Of a stretch of DNA of 64,000 nt, positions 34,713 through 46,502 are shown in pieces. Origin of the DNA: Tomocerus qinae. Lineage: Eukaryota; Arthropoda; Collembola; Entomobryomorpha; Tomoceridae. The stretch spans positions 69,998,001-70,062,000 of the forward strand of contig CM034546.1 of assembly GCA_020055645.1 (NCBI GenBank). Reading direction: 5' to 3'. Within the stretch, counting starts at the first letter, position 1, and each line of letters starts with the position of its first letter. The translations under genes and the position numbers were made by a program. Under the pieces are notes generated by a model that saw nothing but the letters and a program-made list of their open reading frames with translations, searched no databases and was not told the DNA's origin.

Positions 34713-37048
34713 TTATTATTATTATTATTATTATTTATTCATTTCTTGATGATGTGACCAGTGGTCCTTACATCGTAAAATTAACACAACTGTTAATATT
34801 ATATCTTAATTAATGCTTTGGAGTTGGGCTGAGTGAGTGCTGACAAAGCGATAACCAGATTAAAGAGTGTGAAGAAATTGTAAACATAGACATTTAAGGC
34901 TGTAAAATGTAGCACAGTTAATATGACTCGAGTTGTGGTTACTTATCTCACATTGATAAATATATTACATAGGCTGACCAAACCTAAAACACAATCAGAC
35001 GGCAAATATTATAGTTACAGATTACATTGAATAATTCATTCGTTGGAATATTATTACAGCGATGATAGAGTAAAGAGTAGCTCGTCCTTGTAAGTTGATA
35101 TCCGTTAAGATCCATTAAAATAGTTTGAAAATCGTGGGAAGATGTATTCTGCACATTTTTCTGTTACTTAGCATATTCTGCAGCATTTCCATGAGAGAAT
35201 ATTACATTTGCACAGTATCCTAAGTCAGCGAATTAATTTTTTATAAAAGAATTGAAGGTGACAAGGGTACAAAAATTTTGCTTAAAACTATAGCAAATAT
35301 ATGTATGATTTAAATAGCGTATATTCTATTAATATATAAAGTTTTAAAGTGCTTAACATATTGTATATCATTGACAAATTTCTCTAAATTTATTGATTGC
35401 GAAACTCATTGATATATTTCCTTTAAATTTACAAAATCTTAAAGTAGGTAAATCGTTTTTCCATGAGACTTTTGTATCTCAAAACCTTGCTTAAAAATAA
35501 TGCAAAACTCATTGACACATTTCTTTTAAATTTATGCAAAACTCATTGACACATTTCTTTTAAATTTATGCAAAACTCATTGACACATTTCTTTTAAATT
35601 TACAAAATCTTAAAGTAGGTAAATCGTTTTTCCATGAGACTTTTCATTAAGGTAATAAAACCAGCGTATCTCAAAACCTTGCTTAAAAATAATGCAAAAC
35701 TCATTGACACATTTCTTTTAAATTTATGCAAAACTCATTGACACATTTCTTTTAAATTTATGCAAAACTCATTGACACATTTCTTTTAAATTTACAAAAT
35801 CTTAAAGTAGGTAAATCGTTTTTCCATGAGACTTTTCATTAAGGTAATAAAACCAGCGTATCTCAAAACCTTGCTTAAAAATAATGCAAAACTCATTGAC
35901 ACATTTCTTTTAAATTTACACAATCTTAAAGTAGGTAAATCGTTTTTCCATGAGACTTTTGTATCTCAAAACCTTGCTTAAAAATAGTGCAAAACTCATT
36001 GACACATTTCTTGTAAATTTACAAAATCTTAAAGTAGGTAAATCGTTTTTCCATGAGACTTTTCTTTAAGGTAATTAAACCAGCGTATCTCAAAACCTTG
36101 CTTAAAAATAATGCAAAACTCATTGACACATTTCTTTTAAATTTACAAAATCTTAAAGTAGGTAAATCGTTTTTCCATGAGACTTTTGTATCTCAAAACC
36201 TTGCTTAAAAATAATGCAAAACTCATTGACACATTTCTTTTAAATTTACAAAATCTTAAAATAATCCATAATTAGTTGACACATTTTCTTTAAATTCCCA
36301 ATATTATAAAGTATTTAAATCGTTTTTTCATGAAACTTTTCATTAAGGTAATAAAACCAGCGTATCTCAAAACCTTGCTTAAAAATAATAAAATAATTTA
36401 AAAACTAGTTGACACATTTTCTTTAAATTCCCAATATCTTAAAGTAGGTAAATCGTTTTTCTTACACATTTTCTTGAATTCACAGAAAACCTTATTGGTA
36501 GATCGTTTTTCCAAGATTTTTCTTTAAGAAAATAAAGCATGTTTATCTTAAATCTTGTTGAAAAGTAATACAAAATTCATTGATAGATTTCCTTTAAAAT
36601 GAAATTTTTAAAATGGCATGATACAAATTTTCATTTTCTATCATAGTCGGCAAGTTGCCTTTTCAGTAATTAAATTCACATTACACTAGGTACATAATTG
36701 GTGATATATTTTAAGTTTGAAACAGATAAGCCTCGTCCAAAATTTAGCCATTTTTTAACTTACAAATAGATTGGTTGTTACCTGATTTAGTGACCAGATT
36801 CGCGGATTGTTATTTTCAATAACGGAATTATAAAATTTGAGGGAACGTATTACATTACATTAGAAGCAAAAAATACATTAAAAAATCTACTAATATAATG
36901 TAGTGGCGTTGTTTAACCAATAACATAAGAATTTACAATAATATTGATGAGATAAAGATATAACGAAATAAAGTACAAGTGTAGTAAATAGAATTATCAG
37001 GACAGATCGGCAAGCACGTCTGCTCTGAAGCACTCACTCAACCCAACT
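34713..37048 (-). mobile_element. TAA-tailed retroposon with internal tandem repeats
   Basis: A 2,336-bp insertion between direct repeats CAGATAGATAGAGTA (34698-34712 and 37049-37063). On the minus strand it starts AGTTGGGTTGAGTGAGTGC and ends in a (TAA)n tail, as in non-LTR retroposons. A diverged copy of its 5' motif is found inverted near 34822, suggesting a composite origin. No long open frame. More than 1 kb inside is tandem repeats (see next entry). Confidence 0.6.
35270..36560. repeat. Tandem repeat array, ~120-bp units with 34-bp subunits
   Basis: About eight units contain GCAAAACTCATTGACACATT, AAAGTAGGTAAATCGTTTTT, CCATGAGACTTTT and, in some, AAACCAGCGTATCTC. The 34-bp subunit GCAAAACTCATTGACACATT... 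is itself repeated two or three times in a row at 35510-35600 and 35700-35790. Units decay toward the right end. Confidence 0.85.
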
Positions 37049-37609
37049 CAGATAGATAGAGTAAAACTATACAATCAGATAAATTGCTCCGAATGATCAT
37101 AACTTATTATATAACATTTATAGAATACAAGCTTTTATGAAATATCTACCGTGTGTGTGCGTATTTTCAGTGCTTCCCGTACTTAGCCGCTAGCATTTGG
37201 AAGCGTATTAAATGTCAGAAATATTGTTATATAGACTATATGAATACTATTATTTTTATCTGGTGTAGTCTACATGGAGCCGAAGATATGTAAACCAAAG
37301 CAATCTATTATGATTGAGAAAGTTGGTTATAACGAAAAACTACTTTCTTAGTAAAGTCTGCCTTTGCAATGTTATAGTCGATCGGCTTCATTTAAGTGAC
37401 TTTATACCGCATATTCCTCATAAACATCATAAATAAAATGTACTAATGTTTAAAGTGCTTTGTCCATCACTATATGTATAGCAAGTATGTACTAGTGTAA
37501 CCCTTACTTTTAATACACTTTGTATATGTGTGGAAGGAGCCCAGTAATTTTCAGACTGTGGTTTATCTATAAATAATCCAATCTAAACTTATGTGCCTAA
37601 ATTCGCTTA

Positions 37610-37690
37610 AACATTTTGGATGTACTATGGATATATCGCCGTTCTGGACCTCAACGGACGAGTCAGGTCAGCAACTTCTAGTCAATCAAC
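37610..37690 (+). pseudogene. NHL gene 3'-end relic E
   Basis: The plus strand keeps the last codons of the NHL gene (GYIAVLDLNGRVR region, with a 5-nt insertion before the stop) and the 3' flank, interrupted by the MITE at 37721-37998. Counterpart of relic D in the opposite arm; both share the CATTTTGGATGTAC start and were therefore truncated before the inverted duplication. Confidence 0.65.
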
Positions 37691-37720
37691 AATGTTATGC
37701 CATCTTCAGTTTAGTTCAAT

Positions 37721-37998
37721 CATAGGCGTCGGAACCGGGGGGACAGGGGGGACAATGTCCCCCCTAGAATAAGGCCAGGAGGGACATGTCCCCCTAAAAA
37801 TGTTCCAAAAACCAAACTAAAATTATATAAGCACCAGAAAAGGCTATTTTTCTGTCAAAAAAGGTTAAAAATCCAAAAAAATTTCTCGCTCCGCGCGAAT
37901 ATGTCTTCGTTGTTTCAATATTTCATTATTTTGGTGGCCCTCCCTTTCTGAAGAAGCCATTTTGTCCCCCCTGGATAAATTACGTTCCGACGCCTATG
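37721..37998. mobile_element. MITE, CATAGGCGTCGGAAC ends, shared core
   Basis: 278 bp, CATAGGCGTCGGAACC to GTTCCGACGCCTATG, with perfect target duplication AGTTCAAT (37713-37720, 37999-38006). Terminal bases differ from the CAAGCACGTATCC family, but the interior has the same AAAGGTTAAAAATCCAAAAA and CGCGCGAATATGTCTTC core. Confidence 0.85.
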
Positions 37999-39649
37999 AG
38001 TTCAATCTAATCTAATTTTTGTAATATTTCAGAATTTGTTTTAAATATTATCGTTTTCATTTTGACAATAATAATATTTATTTGTTTATTGTCTGTACAT
38101 TATGGTTGTTTGAGTTTAACAACCTTTTAAAAATAAATTAGTTGTATTGATAAATAAAATATGCGCGTTGATTTATGTTTTATCATTTGTTACATCATTT
38201 TTTACATTCAGGGCTATTTAGACAGCTCTGAGAACATATCTTAGCATTAACCTTCAGTTCATTTTCTTTAGTTATTGGCACTTGAAAGTGAAAGCACAGC
38301 TTTGTAGTCAGTATGGACCACATCAGACACACGGAACTGATTCAGGAAATATATTCAAACACAAGTTGGGGTTATTTTCAAGAGTGTTTAATTTCCAGTA
38401 ACTTAATGGAGACGTCACCCTACATTACTATGCTACTCTTATAATCCGACATTTCTTCAAGTTATGCATTTCTGAACTTCTGCTGAATGAATGTGATTTT
38501 ACTGAAAAGAAGGCTCAAAACGTGACTTTATTTTATTGATCTTATGTAAATAAAGCTTCACACAGTTTAATTTTAGTTTAGTATACTACGACTTATACAA
38601 CAATATAAGAATAACTTTCAAATATTTCATCATAATAATATTACCGATTCATTCAGGTTTAGATTTAAAAAATATTTCAAATTATTATTTGTTCGAATAT
38701 CTTATCAATACTGAAGGAGTTTAACTTCACAACAATGCCAATGGAAAATTTGACAGTTTGATTCTTATTTTAAATGAGTCCAGTGTCAAGTGTCCTAAAC
38801 TCAGTTTAGAAATAGCAATAGAGTGAAAAGTATGGCGATAAAAATTAAAATACCTTATTTCTATTTTGTTGTTGGTCTCGTGATCTTTTTAACTTCTCTC
38901 GGAAATACGAGACCTGGACCAAACGCACTCTTGATTCGAATCATCAATTGTTGCGGGAAAACGTAATTATGTAGGAAGCCGACAGAGCAAAAGAAAAGAA
39001 GCAATTTGTTAATATTCGTCTCATTTTGATCCATTTGACTCATTTAACTCAATTATAATCAATCGAACTTTACCATCAGTTTAACTCAAGAACTGGTAAC
39101 CTGTCATAACCCTAGCATAGTGTTATCTGACTGAACTCTTGTAACAAGCCACTTTAATTTTCACTTACTTTAATTTTTTGTTTCAGATTGTGAACATGCA
39201 AACAAATAACTATGTAAAATGGATCCGAAGACGTAAAATGTTTCTACGAAAGCCATGAATAATTATGATTTTTCTTCCTATCACGAGGCTTGTGAGCAGG
39301 TTCGAAGAACTTATCCTGGAGTTTAATCAAGGAAGACACGCCAAACCAATTATTATATCACTAAAAACATGAGACATTTATTATTTAGGAGCCCTAAAAT
39401 GTGCCTATTCTCTTAAATGGTAAAAACGCGGTTAAACGAAAGCGAACTACAAATGAACATAATCATAATAATATTATAGTCCCTTAAAGATAAAAAGAGC
39501 TTTGATAACAAAAATATAATTTGGTTCAAAAATATAATATTATACCAATTGAATGTTCTCTCTAGGTTGATTTTTTGAATTGAATATTGATTGTTCTCTT
39601 CTCCTTAGAGTCCGTCAAGGTATGTACGTATATTATGTCACATGAATCA

Positions 39650-40811
39650 CATTATAGACTTCTTTCATGAAATGGCTTGTTCCATTGTATAGTGAAATGC
39701 GACGATATATCAAGCAAGGTATTCAATGTTAAACAATGCTATCTACCTTATATTTATTTAAAATTAAAAGCTTCAAATGCATTTCTAGGGTCCCTTGGTA
39801 TTTTGTATGGTAAATTTATGTATAGCTGACTTAAAGTAGGCTCCATCCTGTGGTAAATGGGACACTTTTTTCTACTCTATACAGACGTATACCTCCCAGC
39901 ATAACATATTCCTTAAATTCCATTTTAGTGTTTGAGACAGTCATATATTTAAACATTCCCTCTAATTTGGCTGTAAATTGACAACCTCATTCAATCTTGA
40001 AATCCATATTCTTTTCGCTATCATAGGATACAGATTTATTCAGCAAGACTCTTTGAAGGAACCATTTAGCCTATAACCACTTGTTGTACATGAAGTTTAG
40101 GCTATTTCGAAAACAAAACGAAAAGTTGATACGACCGCCTCAAACACTAAAATGGAAAAATTTAAGGAACATGTTATGCTGGGACAGTTGTGTAAGGCTG
40201 TATAGAGTAGACCTAAAGGTCCGTGTCCTACTTACATACTGGAAGGCAGTTTAAATTTTTACTTTTATGTAACCCATGATCTTCATCGACGATATGATTA
40301 TGACACATTTGAAAATTATTATTACATTAGTCAAAGTCGCTGTTATACAAGCTGTAATGTTTTATATATATTAAATATATATTATGACGTTCATAGCCTT
40401 CATCAAATGCATTTACATTCCGCAGAAGTTGAGAAATGTAAGATTATAATTGCATTATATTTGGTAATCTGTGTGACGTCTCCTTGGTCAAAATAATATC
40501 ATTCAAATGAGAAAAAAATATGGTAGTGAAATAGAACATGAAATAAGTATCACTATAATATGTTAAATGTATTTATCTATTGAATTTAATTGCATATGCG
40601 GTTAAAAATTCCATTTTAATGTTTAATTTGAAACACAGGATCGGGTTTACACCACGTTACAGAACATTTATTATTTTTTATCGGCATTCCTTCTATGAAT
40701 AACGAATTAATTAACACCTCTAATTTATTAATTAAGTCTTAATGAGAGAGGATAATGTATTCACACAATTTATCATGTGCTATTTTTACGTTATAAAAAC
40801 AGTTTAATATG
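39650..40811. other. Non-coding duplicated segment
   Basis: The 3' flank of the IR pseudogene. Its right part (40480-40811) matches 52735-53110 beside the paralogous IR, and its left part matches 44800-45190. No gene seen. Confidence 0.5.
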
Positions 40812-42861
40812 TTAATAATTGTACCAATTAGTTAGGTAGTGCAGACAAATACGTGAAACGACTTGCACATTTGTTGTCCAGGATTTTAATTTCTGAATAT
40901 ATTTAGCTTTGGACATTTTCATGTGAGCTAAAAATCTATACATCAATATTCTTAAATCATAGAATCTTAAAACTTCGAGTACCAACACAATAAATGCACC
41001 AGCTATGCTAAATAACATCAAATAAAAGATTGTATGAATTTTCATATCTAAGCTAATCGGATGCGGGGTCATGGGATCGTAAGCACTGTTTACACTTTTA
41101 GAACTCAACAACAAAAAAACATTAAATAAATAGTAATCTATCCATGTCTGCAGAAATCCTCTTTCGCTCAATTCCTGTAGAAATTGACGAAATTGGAAAC
41201 GAAAACCTCCAGCCATGAGCCATGATGAAGATTGAGGGAGCTCAGGCTCAATTGCTGCCCTACATTTTACATTTTTATGGACAGAGTTAATAAAATTGAA
41301 TCTATTTTCTATTATTCTTTATTTAAAAAAACGAATAATTTTAACGAAGTATTTCCTAGTAAGTACATCTCCTCTAATTCCATTTTGTGAGAGAATTTCT
41401 TAAGTAGTTCATTAGTATATTTAATTGTAGAGTTGTGGATGTAAATATGGGAGTTCATTTTGTTTGAAATGTTATACTTGCGAAATAAAATAACCTTATT
41501 GTAAGTATTATTATCGATTTTAAATCTATCGTCTTTCATTAATAATAGTTTGTAGTTATTTTCAATGAGTTCGAGAAAACTCGTAAAATGTTTTCTATCT
41601 GGAGGGGCAATTACTTCGCTAGTTATATACGTGTCATAGTGCCATGTGAGCACACAGGCCATCAGCATAATCAACAAATAAAGAAATCGTCTGCTGTTGA
41701 TATGCAATGTCTCTCCCAAAAGTAAGAATAAAGTGCATAGAAACGCCAATTCAATTTTCCTGATTAATTTAATCTTATTATTGCTTGCATTAAGTAAAAT
41801 GAAATATCCCAGCGGGAAAAGGGAGAAAATGAGCAACCAACAGAACTTGTCAAAAGTATTTTGAAGAAAGACATTTAATGAAACCGCCAAGTGAATGTCG
41901 CTTTCCTCACAATAGACTGGGACTTCTACTGTATCAAAATCGACCAAAAATGTTTCCAAATGCCGCAATGAGCGATTTTTATTTAAGGTTTGCCAACCGA
42001 TACATCCAAGGGGCAATACTGGCGGGCGCTTTTTTAAGATAATACTGAAATGATAATGCCCACTTAATGTTATTTTCGCAGTGAAGTTAAATTTTTTTTG
42101 CAAAGTGACAATTGTTCTTATAGCGTAGTCTACACGGTGATTTTTAACGACATCACTCCTCTTCATAATTATATATGACGATTTAGAGTACAGTTCTCTA
42201 GAGTATTTAAAATCCACAGGTAAATTCGAAATTCCAACCACCACGTCGTTTCCATCGAGATGTTTGTTAAATTCGTTCCAAATTCCTTTCCATTTGCATT
42301 CTGGAACAGATTCTCCAATTTCAACCATCCCAAAATCACTCTTTGTATCCTGGGAGTACAACTTTCCAATAAAGACACATGTTTCCTTTTGGTTTCGAAT
42401 TACGAGAAGGTACAGTGCAGGGATGGCTTCTAATCGAAGCATTTCTTTTAAATAGAGCTCTAGTGGCCTTATGCGTACTAGAATTATTTTAAATATCATT
42501 TCGTCCAACAAAACTATAAACTGGGAACTCTGGCGATTGCTTTCACTTCCAAAATATTTATGATAACTGATCATAGTATCAGGCTCTGCAGCAATGTTGA
42601 TACTGCATAGACTATTTGTTATATCTTTGGGATTTTTCTCATCGCGTCTAAGACCGTTTTGCTGTAGTTCGATGTAGCTATTGTCCATGGTTGTGAATTT
42701 TGATTGGCCAACAGAAATGCTTCACCCCATTTAGATCCAGGGAACAATATCAAGTTAAAATCGCAATTTTTGAATAAGGATAAGTTCCTTATACAATTGG
42801 TGGGCACAAGAATGCCGATGATAATTATATACGTGCAAACAGTTTTAAATTCCAAAAACAT
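40812..42861 (-). pseudogene. Divergent IR pseudogene, copy 1
   Basis: Closely related to the gene at 53116-59153. Order: signal peptide (42861 on; TYIIIIGILVPTNC), long extracellular region, TM1 (FCWLLIFSLFPLGYFILL), TM2 (ELAFLCTLFLLLGETLHI), TM3 (RRFLYLLIMLMACVLTWHY), S2 half and last TM (IFYLMLFSIAGAFIVLVLEV). Compared with copy 2, it lacks one base in an AAA run near 42650, which shifts the frame after SNYSKTV. After FVFLNKE it has two consecutive stops (about 41312-41317) and a further one-base length difference. The rest still aligns well, so inactivation is not very old. The one-base loss could be a sequencing error; the double stop is unlikely to be. Confidence 0.8.
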
Positions 42862-45800
42862 GTTGAAATTATTATGTGGTTGCTAGGGTTATAATTAATT
42901 AATATACATTAAGTTTTTTTAGTTTCAAAGTTTTTTATTTATTTTCGTTCAGGGATCATTACAGTATTATCTAGAAGTATCGATAGTTGGGAAACACTTT
43001 TTGTAAGTCGTTAAGACAGTAGGATACAACACATAGTTTGTTCACTGAGGTATTACTTTTGTATAAGTCCACAATATTTAGTGATCCAAAGTACAGTTCC
43101 CTAGTAGGTAGTCATCCAAAGTACAGTTCCCTAGTAGGTAGTCATCCAAAGTACAGTTCCCTAGAAACTGTTCCACAATGTCGTTTTATAACTGTTCATT
43201 AGTTAATTCATGTTATATATTTTAGGATTAATTATTTACGGCCTATTTCAATTAATGTGTTAACCAAGGGGACGACTTTGCAAACAGTCATGGTTATAAT
43301 ATACATCAATACGGCTATATAGGCTATTAAGTCAATTGGATACTTATATAACTGATGAACTAGATTTTCTGAATATTATGTTAATATAGGGATTTTCAAC
43401 AAACTATAAATTACACAAGTTTATTGCGCCTCTGGACCAACACAAAATTCATCGGATACATTACACTTATATGATCAACTTATTATCACGTTTTTTTTCA
43501 ACTGCACTTATAGTATGAGTGTAATGAACCATATAATTTTAAAATTATAATTGTGGACCGTATCAACTGTGATGGTAGCATTTGAAACGCAATTTTAAAG
43601 AATAAGAAGTGTATTTGATTTATGCAGCAATTAATGCATTCTAATTTTGTAACTATGACAAAGTGGTTGAAACGGTATTTAATGTCTAATTTTATTAACA
43701 TTGTGTTTCCTATTACTATCCAGAGGAGAAGGAAACAATTCTTAAATATTGTATTCAAGGGGTTACTGTATTCTTACTTGGCAACAATCACGTAGAAAAT
43801 TTTTGTGTAAGGATTACATTGTAATAATAATATTGAAATTATGCCCATCTCACAATAAATAAATCTAGTCGTACATGTCGCATTATGTATACGTCCATCT
43901 ATTTATCTATGTCATGGGTTTTGACACTTTTTGTTTCAATACGCCATTTCGTTAGTATACACTATACCCACCACACGTAAACAGATTTTCGAAATTACTA
44001 TCCAATGCGCATCATTAAATCCTTGATACCTACCTTTCGAAATTGAGTCACGGGTGCTGAGGGCTGATAGATTTGTAATTAGAGCAAAATTATATGGAAA
44101 TTTTAAAAGTTCAATTCTTATTATATTTTAAATGAGTCTAGTATTAACTAAGTTTGGCTCAATTAACTCAATTTTGATCCATTTGACTCATTTAATTTCA
44201 ATTAAAATCAATTGGACTCCACCATAAGAACTGGTAACCATTTAAAACCCTAGCATAGTGTTATCTCCTGAATTCTTGTTAGAAGCCACTTTATTTTTCA
44301 CTCACCTTAATTTATTACTTCCGATTGTGAACATGCAAAAGATCAGTTATGTAAAATAGATCCGAACAAGTAAAACGTTTCATAAGACCATGAATAATTT
44401 ATGATTCTTCTGACTACAGTAAATGTAAGCAGTCACGCGGCACTTATCCAGGAGTTTAATCAAGGGAGACACGCCAATCAAAATATATAACCAAAAACAT
44501 GGAACATTTATTATTTAAGAGTACTGGAATGTGCCTCTTCTCTTAAATATGTACTACAGATAAAATGCGGCTAAAAGAACTACGAATAAATTATTATAGT
44601 CCTTCAAGGATGAAAAGAGATGCAGTTTTCGTTTGACAGTTGAAATGGCTTCCTTGGTTTAAAAATATAAACCTATGTTGCCTCAGGTTGAGTTTTTATA
44701 AATTGATTGATTCATTTAAGTGAAACACATTAAAATCCATAGCTCCTGTACTCTACTTCTTCGAGTGCGTCTAGGTATATGTTATTAAGTAAATTGTAAA
44801 TACATATTAACTTTTAGTAAACGAGATGCTCGAGTCTATCCAAATGCATATATCAACAAGGTATTCAATGTTGTACAATGCTATCTACCTTAAATTTCTT
44901 CAAAAAATATTAAAGGCTTCAAATGCATTTCTAGGAGCACTTCTTATATGGTCCATTTATGTGTAGCTGGTTGAGGATTCTTCTGTAATAAAATTTGAAC
45001 ACGAACACTTAGGTCTACCAAATACAAACTTCCATATCTGTCAGCAACATGTTCCTTAACCTTCCATTATATTGTTTGAGACGGCCATATTCTTAAACAT
45101 TACCTCTAATTTGTTTGTAAATTGACAACCTTATTCAGTCTTGAAATCATCATAATATTCTTTTCGCTATCATCGGATACAAATTTATTTAGCAAGAGTC
45201 ATTTGGCTAAATTTTGTTTGTAATAGCGTTCAAAGATATTCTTCTCCACCAAAAATCGGAAAAGCGCCTCCGTCTTGTCCAAACCAGTCTCGATCTCTTG
45301 TTTTCACCTCCCTTTAACTCCTTACTTTAATTTATCGTCAATGGATAGAGATAACTCTTCTGGATTTGAAAAACCGATTTAATTACTTGCTATAGTAAAC
45401 TCCTTCAATGGTAAGATATTCAAACAAATGACAATTTTGTATATTTTTTAAATCTAAACCAGAAGTCTGTTGAAATTTATCTCTATTCATTGACGAAAAG
45501 TTGAAGTTAAATGGAAGTCAGAACAAGATATCTACACCATTTTGGACAAGACGATGGTGCTTTTACTTGAAAGGATATTTTTGAACGCTACAACAACATT
45601 TAGCTAAACGACTCTTGCTAAATAAATCTGTATCCGATAGTAGCCAAAAGAATATGATTTCAAAACTTGTATGCTGGTGTCAATTTACAACCAAATTGAA
45701 TATTTAAGGACATGACCGTTTCAGGCGCTATAATGGAGATTAAGAAGCATGATGGTGGACCTAAATGTACCACACAAAGTGCCCATGGAAATGCATTTGG

Positions 45801-46200
45801 AGCTTTTAGACGATGTAACCTAGCTAAACAGTAGAAGAAAATGATTTTATTCAACCCATTATCTCTATTGATAATATTAATATCAAATATGTGAAAATTA
45901 TTCTTACATATTAATTAATTTCGTTATTATATAAACTGTAGTACGTTGGAAACTGGAAATGTAACTCCCTTCAAAATAACTTCGACTTGTGTTTGAGTAC
46001 ATATTTCCTTGAACTAAACCTGACAAGTGACAAAATGAAACACGCAGGTGTCTTCTTTAATTATGTATCTAAATGCTGACGCTATTGCAATTTCCTAATG
46101 CACTGTCACATTATATTTTCTTTTGTTTCTTTTATTTTCCCCTTCCACAAATGTTATACCTATGAACCGCTTTGAAGTTGTGTTGTGAGAAGTCTTCCAC
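42862..46200. other. Duplicated non-coding segment between IR and NHL genes
   Basis: A patchwork matching 59150-60830 (upstream of IR copy 2) and parts of 38.2-40.1 kb. At 43080-43170 a 30-bp unit with CATCCAAAGTACAGTTCCCT is repeated about three times. At 45240-45560 two inverted stretches (TCGTCCAAA / TTTGGACAAGACGATGG) meet. No coding gene recognised. Confidence 0.5.
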
Positions 46201-46502
46201 TAACTAACTTAGGAAAATAAACTAAACGTTAATGCCAAAAAATTTACCATAATAATATATGTGTCTTTGTGTAAACATGATGAATAAATCAATAAAAATA
46301 AGGTTAAACAATAAAGTGGATTCTCAACAATGTTGATTTATTTATAAAAGGTTGTTACATAATCAGAACCATAATGCACATACAAAAAAATATTATTCAA
46401 AACGAAACAATGATATTTACAAACAAGTTATGAAATGAAAAATGAAAACAGGATTCTAGTAAAGAAGACAAGAACTGTCGAGGACAGAAGATTGTTGATT
46501 GG

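Larger units (their letters stand above)
34040..39650. repeat. Right arm of the large inverted repeat
   Basis: Reverse complement of 28740-31620, lengthened by three insertions: a MITE (34105-34267), a retroposon (34713-37048) and a MITE (37721-37998). It carries NHL relic E at 37610-37690. The left arm shows the empty site for each insertion. Confidence 0.75.

Noticed and set aside
35270-36560. CRISPR-like direct repeats
   Set aside because: Repeats are contiguous with subrepeats and no unique spacers; the context is a eukaryotic retroposon.
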